A stretch of 64,000 bases of DNA, taken from positions 62,001 through 126,000 of the forward strand of contig NZ_LMMJ01000009.1 of the NCBI RefSeq assembly GCF_001422205.1, given 5' to 3'. Shown piece by piece: positions 1-8,503 of this stretch. Under the pieces are notes generated by a model, which saw only the letters and a list, made by a program, of their open reading frames with translations, was not told the DNA's origin and did not search any database. Both the position numbers and the translations under genes were made by a program. The stretch comes from Curtobacterium sp. Leaf261 (lineage in GTDB: Bacteria > Actinomycetota > Actinomycetes > Actinomycetales > Microbacteriaceae). Each line of letters starts with the position of its first letter. Position 1 is the stretch's first letter.

Positions 1-464
1 TCCTGGCTCGCGATGTTCTGCAGCGACTGCGTCGTGTTCTGCCCGGGGGTCCTGAGGATCGCGATGTCCGTGCCGCCCGGGCTCGTGGTGGTCGACAGGA
101 TGGAGCGCTGCGCCTCGTTCTGCAGCGTCTCCAGCTCCACCTGGTTGTTGTCCTCGGCAGCCGTCGCCGCGTCGAAGATGTTCTGGGCGAGGATCGTCGC
201 GCGCTCGGACTCCGCCTCGATCTGGTCGCGCCGCTGGTTGTAGACGTTGTTCGAGATGCTCAGCATGATGGCCGTGCCGATCACGGTCACCGCGAGTCCC
301 GTCGTGAGCACGGTGATCGCCACCGCGCGGAACATCAGGGAGCGTCGCCAGAGGAACGCCAGCGCGCGGAGCCCGCTGCGCAACCAGCCGGACACACGGC
401 GGCGGACGTCGCGGACCGTGGTCACCGGGCCGCGCCTCGCCGGACCGCCCGGAGCCGTGGACAT
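1..464 (-). CDS. mtrB: Sensor histidine kinase MtrB, N-terminal part (cut by window edge)
   Basis: The reading frame starts at ATG 464 and runs off the left edge. It begins 6 nt after the mtrA stop, so the two genes are probably cotranscribed. The visible ~154 residues start with a short basic cytoplasmic tail, then a hydrophobic membrane segment (MFRAVAITVLTTGLAVTVIG), then the start of an extracytoplasmic sensor region (YNQRRDQIEAESERATILAQ) rich in Glu, Gln and Asn. This is how MtrB-type kinases of actinobacteria begin. The HAMP, HisKA and ATPase domains lie outside the window. In the known family MtrB phosphorylates MtrA and links cell-wall growth and division to envelope state. The identity rests on position next to mtrA and on this N-terminus. 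Confidence 0.88.
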   Translation of the reverse strand, partial: MSTAPGGPARRGPVTTVRDVRRRVSGWLRSGLRALAFLWRRSLMFRAVAITVLTTGLAVTVIGTAIMLSISNNVYNQRRDQIEAESERATILAQNIFDAATAAEDNNQVELETLQNEAQRSILSTTTSPGGTDIAILRTPGQNTTQSLQNIASQ

Positions 465-470
465 GACGGG

Positions 471-1148
471 CTAGGCCCCGGCGCCCGCCCGGTACCCGAC
501 GCCGCGGACGGTCGTCACGATGCGGGGGTTGTCCGGGTCGTGCTCGATCTTGGCGCGGAGCCGCTGCACGTGCACGTTCACCAGGCGCGTGTCCGCCTTG
601 TAGTGGTAGCCCCACACCTGCTCGAGCAGCATCTCGCGGGTGAACACCTGGTTCGGCTTCTCGGCGAGCGCCCGGAGCAGGTCGAACTCGAGCGGGGTGA
701 GCGAGATCGGGGCGTCACCGCGACGGACCTCGTGCCCCGGGACGTCGACCGTGACGTCGCCGACGGTCAGCACGGCGGCATCGCTCGCCACGGGCCTGAG
801 GCGCGTGCGGATCCGGGCGACGAGCTCCTTCGGGTTGAAGGGCTTGACCACGTAGTCGTCGGCGCCGGACTCGAGTCCGACGACGACGTCTGAGGTGTCG
901 CCGCGGGCGGTCAGCATGATGATCGGCGTGCCGCTCTCCGCACGGATCCGGCGGCAGACCTCGATGCCGTCGATCCCCGGGAGCATCACGTCGAGGAGGA
1001 CGAGGTCGGGACGGGTGGTCTGGAACGCCTCGAGGGCGTCGGTGCCGTCCGCACTGAAGTCGAGCTCGAACCCCTCGGATCGCAGGACGATGCCGATCAT
1101 CTCGCTGAGGGCGGGATCGTCGTCGACGACGAGGATGCGCGGGTTCAT
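471..1148 (-). CDS. mtrA: Response regulator MtrA (OmpR/PhoB family)
   Basis: This 225-aa protein is the usual MtrA length. The receiver domain (about 1-120) has the acidic pocket D9/D10, the phospho-acceptor Asp at about residue 53 in LVLLDVMLPG, and the Lys of VVKPFNPKEL. The OmpR-type winged helix (about 125-222) carries the family pattern around LTPLEFDLLRALAEKP and ends in TTVRGVGYRAG. I chose ATG 1148 because the acidic pocket follows at once and AAGGA lies just upstream; the frame stays open further 5' but that part looks non-coding. In actinobacteria MtrA is an essential or near-essential regulator of cell-wall hydrolases, replication and division genes. Whether the M23 peptidase in this window is a target cannot be told from sequence alone. 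Confidence 0.95.
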   Translation of the reverse strand: MNPRILVVDDDPALSEMIGIVLRSEGFELDFSADGTDALEAFQTTRPDLVLLDVMLPGIDGIEVCRRIRAESGTPIIMLTARGDTSDVVVGLESGADDYVVKPFNPKELVARIRTRLRPVASDAAVLTVGDVTVDVPGHEVRRGDAPISLTPLEFDLLRALAEKPNQVFTREMLLEQVWGYHYKADTRLVNVHVQRLRAKIEHDPDNPRIVTTVRGVGYRAGAGA

Positions 1149-1201
1149 GTCCTTCTCCGGCGGGGTCGATGGCGCGCGGGCACGCACCTGTCTGTCCGGC
1201 C

Positions 1202-1207
1202 ACCATA
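1202..1207 (-). promoter_or_regulatory. Putative mtrA -10 element (TATGGT)
   Basis: TATGGT reads toward mtrA about 53 nt before its ATG, in the 223-bp divergent gap between mtrA and the membrane-protein gene at 1372. I see no convincing -35. It is the only TANNNT hexamer I noticed in a sensible position on this strand. Confidence 0.4.
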
Positions 1208-1371
1208 GTCGAGGCGCAGCGCGCGCACGGTGTGCCCCGCTGCTCGGCGACCGGTGCGGCGAGTTCTCCACATTCCGGTCGCCCGCTGGTCCGCGGACGC
1301 TCCCGTCCGACAGAATCGACGGAGCGCGCCCCGAGGACGGGGTGCACACGGTGGGTGGCGAGGGGGAACGC

Positions 1372-2811
1372 ATGACGAACGGCGACGGCTGGCAGGTGCC
1401 GGGCAGCAGCGACCGGTCGACGCCACCACCACAGCCTGGAGGACCGTGGCAGCATGGCCCGGACCGCTCCGGTCCGGCAGGTCCGCCCGGTCGCGTCTCC
1501 GCGCTGCCGCTCCGGCCGCTCGGGTTCGGCGACGTCCTCGGGGGCGCCTTCGGGATCTTCCGTCGGAACGTCCGCGTCCTGCTCGTCTACGGGCTCCTGC
1601 TGAGCGGTGTCGCGACGATCGTCTCGCTGCTCGTGTCGCGGGGGTTCTCCTCCGACTACCTCACCCGGGTCGCATCGGCGAGTTCGGCGGACTCGCCGAC
1701 GGTCCTCGCCGGTGCGTACACGCTGCAGCTCGTCGGATCCGTCGTCGCACTCGTGATCGGCGTCGTGGCGCGCGCACTCCTCCAGGCCCCGGTCGCCGTG
1801 GAGACCGCGCAGCAGGCCCTCGGTCGCCGGGCGAGTGCAGCGGGCATCAACGCGCTCCTCCGCGGGCGCCGACTCGCCGTCGTGTGGTGGGCGCTCCTCG
1901 TCGCCGCCGCGATCGTCGTCGGAGGCGGCGTCACGGTCGTCGTGTTCGCCGCGACGGTGGCGGGCATCGGCGGGACGGGCGGGTTCCTCGCCGGGATCGG
2001 CGTGCTCTTCGGCGTCGGCCTCCTGTTCGGCGTGCTCGCCGCGTGGCTCGCCGTCAAGTTCTCGCTCGTCGTCCCCGGCATCGCGCTCGAGGGGCTCGGA
2101 CCCATCGCCGCCGCGCGGAACTCGTGGCGGCTCGTCCGCGGTGCCTACTGGCGGACGTTCGGCATCGAGCTGCTCGTGCGGGTCATGTTCAACGTCGCGG
2201 TGAGCATCGCGAGCATCCCACTGTCGATCGTCCTGGCGTTCGCGTCCGGGGTCTTCTCACCACTCGGAGCACGCGGGAGCGGTGCCACGGGCTTCTCCCC
2301 CGTGTCCGTCATCGTGATCGTGGTCGGCGGTGCGCTGGCCGTCGCGGTCACGGCGATCACCGACGTGGTCGCCGCCGCCACGACGACCCTGCTCTACATC
2401 GACCGGCGGTTCCGGACCGAGGGGCTCGACGGCAGGATCGCTTCGTCGCTGGAGACGGGGATCCCGGCCGATCCCTTCGCGACCGTCGCACCGGCCGAGC
2501 GCCGTCCGGACCCGTGGGGTGGCGCGAGCGGACCCCGGGGTCGGACACCGGCCGGTCCCGGTGCGGGCCCTCAGGGACAGTGGGGCCCCGGGCCGTGGGG
2601 TCCCGGGCAGCAGCAGGCACCCGGACCGTGGGGTCCCGCGCAGCAGCAGGCACCAGGGCCGTGGGGTCCCGCGCAGCAGCAGGCACCAGGGCCGCAGTGG
2701 GGAGCCGCCCCGCAGTGGGGTCCCGGTTCGCAGACTCGTCCGGGATCACCGCGGGACGACGGCGATCCACGGCAGACGCCACCCGGCCCGCCGTCGGAGG
2801 GTCCTCGATGA
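1372..2811 (+). CDS. Multi-pass membrane protein with Pro/Gly/Trp/Gln-rich tail
   Basis: The 479-aa product starts at ATG 1372 after GAGGGGGAA. It has a Pro-rich N-terminus (1-45), the motif RPLGFGDVLGGAFGIFRRN (about 48-66), then about six hydrophobic segments. This fits the family often annotated as glycerophosphoryl-diester-phosphodiesterase membrane domain; no catalytic phosphodiesterase domain is present. The C-terminal ~100 residues are low complexity, with repeats of APGPWGPxQQQ. Its stop overlaps the next start (ATGA), so it heads a translationally coupled series with DUF4129, DUF4350, MoxR and DUF58. No biochemical role can be assigned; a membrane scaffold for the MoxR/DUF58 module is a reasonable inference. 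Confidence 0.75.
   Translation: MTNGDGWQVPGSSDRSTPPPQPGGPWQHGPDRSGPAGPPGRVSALPLRPLGFGDVLGGAFGIFRRNVRVLLVYGLLLSGVATIVSLLVSRGFSSDYLTRVASASSADSPTVLAGAYTLQLVGSVVALVIGVVARALLQAPVAVETAQQALGRRASAAGINALLRGRRLAVVWWALLVAAAIVVGGGVTVVVFAATVAGIGGTGGFLAGIGVLFGVGLLFGVLAAWLAVKFSLVVPGIALEGLGPIAAARNSWRLVRGAYWRTFGIELLVRVMFNVAVSIASIPLSIVLAFASGVFSPLGARGSGATGFSPVSVIVIVVGGALAVAVTAITDVVAAATTTLLYIDRRFRTEGLDGRIASSLETGIPADPFATVAPAERRPDPWGGASGPRGRTPAGPGAGPQGQWGPGPWGPGQQQAPGPWGPAQQQAPGPWGPAQQQAPGPQWGAAPQWGPGSQTRPGSPRDDGDPRQTPPGPPSEGPR
2584..2700 (+). repeat. 33-bp in-frame tandem repeats in the membrane-protein tail
   Basis: A 33-bp unit encoding APGPWGPxQQQ is present in about three copies; the two at 2617-2649 and 2650-2682 are nearly identical. 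A multiple-of-three unit keeps the frame whatever the copy number. Confidence 0.85.
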
Positions 2812-3491
2812 CACCAGGTGCGACCGTCGGTCTGCTCGTCGGCAGGATGCTGACGGTGTCTCCGCGTCCCGCTGTGTCCCCGGGAGATGCTCGCCGCCTG
2901 CTGCAGGACGAGCTCCGCGACCGTGCGTACGACGCCGCACGACCGACGTGGTGGGACCGCGTGTCCAAGTCCTTCCTCGACTGGATCGGCTCGTTCCGCA
3001 TCGGCGGCGACGCGGGAGTCGACCGCATCCTGCTCGTCGTCGGCATCGTCGTCGTGCTGGCCGTCGTGGTGCTGCTCGTCGTCGTCGTCGGGCTGCCCCG
3101 TCGACGGGCGGTCCAGCGCGGTGCCTCCGGGTCGGTCTTCGACGCGGACGACCGCCGCGACGCACGAGCGCTCAGCGCCGCGGCCGCCGCGGCCGCGGCC
3201 CGTGGCGACTGGGACCAGGCGGTCGTCGACGCGTTCCGGGCGCTGGTCCGCGGACTCGCCGAACGCGATCTCGTCCCGGACGTCCCCGGTGCCACGGCCA
3301 GGACCATCGCGACCGATGCCGGAGCCTCGTTCCCGGGGTCGGCGTCCGCCCTGACCGAGTCCGCGCGGCGGTTCGACGCCGTCCGGTACGCGGGGGTCGA
3401 CGCCGACGAGTCCGACTACCGCGTGGTGACCGACACCGACACGGCGGTCCGCCGGGTTCGTCCGGTCGAGCAGATCGCGGTCCCGGCGTGA
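2808..3491 (+). CDS. DUF4129 domain membrane protein
   Basis: This 227-aa protein starts at ATG 2808, overlapping the preceding stop by ATGA. An N-terminal cytoplasmic stretch contains RRLLQDELRDRAYDAARPTWWD. A single strong membrane helix follows (about 70-95, Leu/Val-rich). The C-terminal domain (about 125-200) has RGDWDQAVVDAFRALVRGLAER followed by PGATARTIATDA, the recognisable DUF4129 core. The family is commonly encoded with MoxR and DUF58 proteins, as here, and its function is unknown. The stop overlaps the next gene by GTGA, supporting coupled translation. Confidence 0.88.
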   Translation: MTPGATVGLLVGRMLTVSPRPAVSPGDARRLLQDELRDRAYDAARPTWWDRVSKSFLDWIGSFRIGGDAGVDRILLVVGIVVVLAVVVLLVVVVGLPRRRAVQRGASGSVFDADDRRDARALSAAAAAAAARGDWDQAVVDAFRALVRGLAERDLVPDVPGATARTIATDAGASFPGSASALTESARRFDAVRYAGVDADESDYRVVTDTDTAVRRVRPVEQIAVPA

Positions 3492-4924
3492 GCGCGACCA
3501 CGCTGACGACATCGACCGGGACCCGATCCGACGTCCCAGTAGGACCGGGAGCGGCGCCAGAGCGACCGGAACGGCGACGGCGGTTCGCGGGCTGGGGGGC
3601 CCTCGTGCTCATCGGTGTCGTGCTCGCCGTCGGCGCGGGCATCGCGGGCATGGACACCTCCTCGGAGCCGGTCCAGCTCGATCCCACGTCGGCGACCCCG
3701 ACCGGGACACGGGCGCTCGTCCATGTCCTGGAACAGCGCGGCACGCGCGTCGACATCGTGCACGATGCGCCCGCGGCCACGGAGTCGGCGAGTGTCGGGG
3801 GCACCGTCTTCGTCGACGACAGCGCCGGAGCACTCTCCGCACGGTCTGCACGGCAGCTGAAGCACTCCGCCCACCGGGTGGTCCTCGTCACCTCGGACAC
3901 CCGGGTGCTCGAGGCATTCGGACTCCGGGCGACGGCCGCCGCCGAGGTCAGCGCGACGACGCCGGTCGACACCTCGACGTGCGCCGTCCCGGCGGCGGCT
4001 GCTGCCAGGACCCTCACGGCGACCGGCACCGGGTTCGACGCTCCGGCCAGCATGGTCCGGTGCCTGCCGTCGGACGACTCCGGTGCACGCACCTGGGGGC
4101 TGGTGCGCACCGGGATCCCGAACGGCACCGTGACGCTCCTCGGTGCGACATCGGTGCTGCAGAACGGCTCGATCACGAGCGCCGGGAACGCCTCCTTCGC
4201 GCTGAACCTGCTCGGCACCACCGATCGGGCCGACGGTCGGACGGCCGACGACGACGCGGTGCACGGTGCGTCCTCCGCGCGGCTCACCTGGTTCGTGCCG
4301 ACGGCCAGCTCGGACGGCGCGGCACCGTCACTCGCCGACCTGGCCCCGGGGTGGATCACACCGGTGCTCCTCGTCGGGGCGCTGGTCGGGCTCGCGGCCG
4401 CGTTCTGGCGCGGACGGCGGCTCGGCCCCCTCGTCGTCGAACGGCTGCCGGTGGTGGTCCGCGCGGCCGAGACCGCCGAGGGCCGAGCGCGCCTCTACTC
4501 CAGGACCCGTGACCGGACCCATGCGCTCGACACCCTCCGGATCGCCGCGGTCCGGAGGATCGGGCGCCGACTCGGACTCGCGCGGGGAACGCACGTCGAT
4601 CTGGTCGTCGCAGCCGCAGCGGTCGCGACCGGGCGACCGGCGGCGTCGGTCGGGGCCGTGCTCGTCGGGGGCCGGACCCACGACGACGCCACCCTCGTGG
4701 CCGGAGCGGACGCCGTCGTCGAGCTCGAACGGGCGGTGATCGCGAGCACGAGCGGTCGGACCCCGACCCCGAGCGCCCGTGCCGACGGCGGCGGCGTCAG
4801 TGCCCCGGCCGCCAGCGACGAGACCACCGGCACCGCCACCCCGACCAGCACCAGCACCAGCACCAGCACCAGCACCAGCACCAGCACCAGCACCACGATG
4901 CCCGACCACGGAGGACGCCCATGA
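3488..4924 (+). CDS. DUF4350 domain membrane protein
   Basis: The 478-aa product starts at GTG 3488 (GTGA overlap with DUF4129). A first membrane helix (about 33-54, WGALVLIGVVLAVGAGIAG) is followed by an extracytoplasmic DUF4350 domain that opens with LDPTSATPTGTRALVHVLEQRG. A second helix (about 285-305, WITPVLLVGALVGLAAAFW) leads into a cytoplasmic C-terminal region. The tail ends in a run of about eight Thr-Ser pairs encoded by a perfect hexamer array. DUF4350 resembles the glutamine-amidotransferase-like or periplasmic sensor folds often found with MoxR systems, but no catalytic role is established. The stop overlaps moxR by ATGA. Confidence 0.87.
   Translation: MSATTLTTSTGTRSDVPVGPGAAPERPERRRRFAGWGALVLIGVVLAVGAGIAGMDTSSEPVQLDPTSATPTGTRALVHVLEQRGTRVDIVHDAPAATESASVGGTVFVDDSAGALSARSARQLKHSAHRVVLVTSDTRVLEAFGLRATAAAEVSATTPVDTSTCAVPAAAAARTLTATGTGFDAPASMVRCLPSDDSGARTWGLVRTGIPNGTVTLLGATSVLQNGSITSAGNASFALNLLGTTDRADGRTADDDAVHGASSARLTWFVPTASSDGAAPSLADLAPGWITPVLLVGALVGLAAAFWRGRRLGPLVVERLPVVVRAAETAEGRARLYSRTRDRTHALDTLRIAAVRRIGRRLGLARGTHVDLVVAAAAVATGRPAASVGAVLVGGRTHDDATLVAGADAVVELERAVIASTSGRTPTPSARADGGGVSAPAASDETTGTATPTSTSTSTSTSTSTSTSTTMPDHGGRP
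4844..4891 (+). repeat. Hexamer array (ACCAGC)x8 encoding Thr-Ser pairs
   Basis: Eight perfect copies of ACCAGC lie at the 3' end of the DUF4350 gene, 30 bp before the moxR start. The array is in frame, so slippage would change tail length by two residues per unit without a frameshift. Confidence 0.95.
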
Positions 4925-5949
4925 CGACCGAACACCCGGGTGCAGGACCCGCCATCGACGACGGGCCGAGCGGACAGCGGCCCGCCGGTCCGATCGACGG
5001 CACCGATCTCCGAGCCGTGTTCGGCGCGGTGCGTGCCGAGGTCGCCAAGGCCGTCGTCGGACAGGAGGGCGCCGTCTCGGGGATGATGGTCGGCGTCCTC
5101 GCCCAGGGCCACGTGCTGCTCGAGGGCGTGCCCGGTGTGGCCAAGACGCTGCTCGTGCGGAGCCTCGCGGCCGCGATGTCCCTGGACACCAAGCGCATCC
5201 AGTTCACGCCGGACCTGATGCCCGGCGACGTGACCGGGTCGCTCGTGTACGACGCCTCGACCGGGACGTTCCCGTTCCGTGAGGGCCCGGTGTTCACGAA
5301 CGTGCTGCTCGCCGACGAGATCAACCGGACTCCGCCGAAGACGCAGTCCGCCCTGCTCGAGGCCATGGAGGAGCGTCAGGTGAGCGTCGACGGCGGCGCG
5401 CACCCGCTCCCGGACCCGTTCTTCGTCGCCGCGACCATGAACCCGATCGAGTTCGAGGGGACCTACACGCTCCCCGAGGCCCAGCTCGACCGGTTCCTGA
5501 TGAAGCTCACGATGGACATCCCGCCGCGCGACGTCGAGTTCCAGGTGCTCCGACGCCATGCCGACGGGTTCGTCGCCAGGGACGTCTCCTCGGCCGGCAT
5601 CGTGCCGGTCGTCGACCGCTCCCAGGTCCTCGCGGCGCAGCGGGCGGTCCGTGGTGTGGCCGCGCGGGACGACGTCCTCGCGTACGTCGTGGACCTGGCT
5701 CGGGCGACCCGTGCGGCGCCGTCCGTCCGGGTCGGGGTGAGCCCCCGCGGCGCGACCGCGCTCCTCGCGGCGGCGAAGGCCTGGGCGTGGATGACCGGAG
5801 CGGACGCGATCACCCCGGACCACGTGCAGGCCATGCTCGTCCCCGTGTGGCGGCATCGGCTGCGCGTCGCGCCGGACGCCGAACTCGAGGGCGTCGGGGC
5901 CGATGCGGTCCTCCGCCAGGTGCTCCAGCAGGTCAGGGTGCCGATCTAG
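4921..5949 (+). CDS. MoxR-family AAA+ ATPase
   Basis: The 342-aa product is full length for the family. The Walker A region is LLEGVPGVAKTLLVRSLA (about residues 62-79). Walker B with the MoxR signature is VLLADEINRTPPKTQSALLEAMEE, and the sensor region includes AATMNPIEFEGTYTLPEAQLDRF. MoxR ATPases act as chaperone-like machines, usually with a DUF58/VWA-like partner; here the DUF58 gene follows with a 1-nt overlap. The start is ATG 4921, overlapping the DUF4350 stop. The substrate is unknown; maturation of a membrane or secreted protein encoded nearby is inference. Confidence 0.95.
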   Translation: MTTEHPGAGPAIDDGPSGQRPAGPIDGTDLRAVFGAVRAEVAKAVVGQEGAVSGMMVGVLAQGHVLLEGVPGVAKTLLVRSLAAAMSLDTKRIQFTPDLMPGDVTGSLVYDASTGTFPFREGPVFTNVLLADEINRTPPKTQSALLEAMEERQVSVDGGAHPLPDPFFVAATMNPIEFEGTYTLPEAQLDRFLMKLTMDIPPRDVEFQVLRRHADGFVARDVSSAGIVPVVDRSQVLAAQRAVRGVAARDDVLAYVVDLARATRAAPSVRVGVSPRGATALLAAAKAWAWMTGADAITPDHVQAMLVPVWRHRLRVAPDAELEGVGADAVLRQVLQQVRVPI

Positions 5950-7415
5950 TGGTCGTCACCGGGCGGTTCGTCGCGCTCCTCGCCGTCGCGGTGGTCCCGA
6001 CGGTGCTCCTCGACTCCGGATGGGGCGCGCTCGCGTGGATCGGCGTGCTGGTCGTCGCAGCGGCCGTCGACGTCGCGCTCGCGGCAGACCTCCTGGCCGT
6101 CCGCGTGGAGCGACGCCTGCCGAGGGCGATCCGTCGCGGCGCCCACGCGGACGGCGTCCTGGTGCTCACGAACGGCGGTGCACGGCGGCTCAGGGGCCAG
6201 GCCCGCGATCTCTGGGAGCCGTCGGCGGTGGTGAGCCCGCGCCGCGCACCGCTCGACGTCCCACCCGGTGAGCGTCAGAGGGTCCAGCTCCGTCTCGAGC
6301 CGTTCCGCCGCGGACGACGACGGACCGCGGGCGTCGCCGTCCGGGCCGTCGGGCCGCTCGGTCTCGCGGGACGCCAGCGTGTCGTCCCGGCACCGGAGGA
6401 CCTGGTGGTGACGCCCCCGTTCCTCGCGCGGCGACATCTCGCGTCGCGGCTCGTCCGGCTCCGCGAGCTCGACGGCGAGTCCACGGTGCAGCTCCGCGGG
6501 CATGGGACCGAGTTCGACTCCCTCCGCGACTACGTGCGTGGCGACGACGTCCGGTCGATCGACTGGCGGGCGACGGCGCGTCGACAGGACCTCGTGGTGC
6601 GCACCTGGCGGCCGGAGCGTGACCGTCGCGTCGTGGTGGTCGTCGACACCGGCCGGGCATCGGCCGCGCGGATCGGCGACGAACCCCGGCTGGACACGTT
6701 CATCGAGTCCGCCCTCCTGGTCGCGGCACTCGCCGCGGCCGCCGGCGACCGGGTCGACCTCGTGGTGCTCGACGACGCCGTCCGCGGTCGTGTCCACGGT
6801 GCCACCCGCGCCGACGTCCTGCAGCGGTTCGGCGAGGTCCTCGCCGAGGCCGTGCCGACCCTCGCCGCGACCGACTTCGCCGGGTTGTCCGGGGTGCTCG
6901 ACGGGATCACGACCTCGCGAGCCTTCGTGGTCATCGCCACGACGCTCGACTCGCTCGGCGCCTCCGCCGACGTCCTCACCGCGCTCCCCGCCATCACCAG
7001 GCGGCACACGGTGGTCGTCAGCGCGATCACGGACCCGGCGGTCGTCGCGATGGCCGCGCCGACGGTCCCCGCCGTCCGTCGCCCCACCCCGAACGGTCAG
7101 CAGGCACGCCCCACCCACGTCGATCGGGAGGCACGCCCCACCCGCTCCGCGCCCGTCGCGACCCGACCCGCGCCCGTCGCGACCCGACTTCGGTGGGCCG
7201 CAGCGGGCCTCCAGACCGGGACGACGCCGCGGCAGCAGCAGCAGCAGACCGACGTCTACCGTCGTGCCGCCGCGGAACGGACGCTGCTCGACGCCGACGG
7301 CGTCGTGGAGGCAGCACGCCGGCTGGGCGCCGAGGTCGTGGTCGGCGAACCGGAAGCGGTGCCGCCGATGCTCGCGGACGCCTACCTCCGCGCGAAGGCG
7401 ACCGGGCGGCTCTGA
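5949..7415 (+). CDS. DUF58 domain protein, MoxR partner
   Basis: This 488-aa protein starts at GTG 5949, sharing one base with the moxR stop. Two adjacent hydrophobic segments (about 8-50) are followed by a soluble region carrying the DUF58 hallmark (GTEFDSLRDYVRGDDVRSIDWRATARR; written here only to mark it, roughly residues 183-209 in shorter form FDSLRDYVRGDDVRSIDW). A VWA-like domain with VVVVVDTGR follows. Between about residues 378 and 440 there is an insertion of short DNA-repeat-encoded segments (two copies of ARPT and two of APVATRP) ending in a poly-Gln tract, unlike the conserved core. DUF58 proteins pair with MoxR ATPases; the function is not known. Confidence 0.9.
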   Translation: MVVTGRFVALLAVAVVPTVLLDSGWGALAWIGVLVVAAAVDVALAADLLAVRVERRLPRAIRRGAHADGVLVLTNGGARRLRGQARDLWEPSAVVSPRRAPLDVPPGERQRVQLRLEPFRRGRRRTAGVAVRAVGPLGLAGRQRVVPAPEDLVVTPPFLARRHLASRLVRLRELDGESTVQLRGHGTEFDSLRDYVRGDDVRSIDWRATARRQDLVVRTWRPERDRRVVVVVDTGRASAARIGDEPRLDTFIESALLVAALAAAAGDRVDLVVLDDAVRGRVHGATRADVLQRFGEVLAEAVPTLAATDFAGLSGVLDGITTSRAFVVIATTLDSLGASADVLTALPAITRRHTVVVSAITDPAVVAMAAPTVPAVRRPTPNGQQARPTHVDREARPTRSAPVATRPAPVATRLRWAAAGLQTGTTPRQQQQQTDVYRRAAAERTLLDADGVVEAARRLGAEVVVGEPEAVPPMLADAYLRAKATGRL

Positions 7416-7452
7416 CACCGCCCCGCACCTCGGTCGGACCCTCGACCGGTCC

Positions 7453-7485
<33 letters not shown>

Positions 7486-7489
7486 GCGC

Positions 7490-8485
7490 TCAGCCCGCGA
7501 CGAGCACCGTCGCGCCGCGGTCGAACTCCTCGACGTCCCCGCGGGCACCCGCGCGGTACGCACGCCCACCGACCACCCACTGGTACACGAGCACCGCGGC
7601 GAGGGCGACCGACCCGATGCCGATCTTCACCGCCCACGGCCACGGTTGCCGCGTCACGGTCCCCTCGACGATCCCGGAGAGCAGCAGCGTCAGGACCAGC
7701 CCGATCGCCACGACGACGAGTGCCCGACCGTCCTCCGCGAGCGCCTGGCCCCGCGTCCGCTCCCCCGGGACGAGCCACGACCAGAAGATCATCAGCCCCG
7801 CGGCGCCGGCCATGAACACCGAGTAGAGCTCGAGCTGCCCGTGGGGGGCGATGTACAGGAAGAAGTCGCCGAGCCGCCCCTGCGAGTGCATGATCGCCGA
7901 CGAGACCCCGAGGTTCACGGCGTTCCCCATGATCGAGTACGGCACGAAGAGCCCCGTGACGCCGAACGCGACCATCTCGGCGGCGATGAAGGCGTTGTTC
8001 GTCCAGACCTTGCCGGTGAAGCCCGCCAGCGAGTGGTCCGAGTAGTAGTCGATGAAGTCCTGGGTGGCGTACCGGTGCAGGGCCGCCTGTGAGCCGAAGG
8101 TGCTGACGAGCTGCGGGTCCGAGGAGATCCACACCCCGCTGACGACGGCGATGACGGCGGTCACGGCGGCGAGGGTGAGGCTCAGCCAGCGGATCCGGTA
8201 GAGCGCCGACGGGAGCTGCACGGCGAAGAAGGTCGTCACCGTCTCGAGGGTCCCGCGCGGCGTGCCGGTGAACCGCAGTCGTGCGCGGAACAGCGTCAGC
8301 GACAGTGAATCGCCGGTCCGGGAGCGTCGGACGGTGCCGCGGATGCGTGCGAGGTCGGTCGCGCCGGACTGGTAGAGCGTGAGCAGGCGGTCGACGTCCG
8401 CGCCCGAGGCATGACGACGACGAGCGAGACGATCGAGTTCGTCCCACCGCTCGCGGTTGACCGCACCGTGCGCTTCGAGGTCCAT
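7490..8485 (-). CDS. Stage II sporulation protein M (SpoIIM/DUF95) family membrane protein
   Basis: The 331-aa protein starts at ATG 8485. The N-terminus (about 1-75) is a helical cytoplasmic region with RWDELDRLARRRHASGADVDRLLTLY and ATDLARIR. Five or six membrane segments follow, including VTAVIAVVSGVWISS and VLTLLLSGIVEGTVT. This arrangement matches the SpoIIM-related proteins widespread in non-sporulating actinobacteria, where they commonly neighbour RDD, MoxR and DUF58 genes. It is transcribed divergently from the RDD gene with only 18 bp between start codons. No sporulation role is implied here; function unknown. Confidence 0.88.
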   Translation of the reverse strand: MDLEAHGAVNRERWDELDRLARRRHASGADVDRLLTLYQSGATDLARIRGTVRRSRTGDSLSLTLFRARLRFTGTPRGTLETVTTFFAVQLPSALYRIRWLSLTLAAVTAVIAVVSGVWISSDPQLVSTFGSQAALHRYATQDFIDYYSDHSLAGFTGKVWTNNAFIAAEMVAFGVTGLFVPYSIMGNAVNLGVSSAIMHSQGRLGDFFLYIAPHGQLELYSVFMAGAAGLMIFWSWLVPGERTRGQALAEDGRALVVVAIGLVLTLLLSGIVEGTVTRQPWPWAVKIGIGSVALAAVLVYQWVVGGRAYRAGARGDVEEFDRGATVLVAG

Positions 8486-8503
8486 GACTGCTTGAATGAT
8501 GGC

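Noticed and set aside
471..1373. A 300-aa version of MtrA with a longer N-terminus
   Set aside because: The extra 75 residues are Arg/Pro-rich, cross the promoter region and precede a normal MtrA start with AAGGA.
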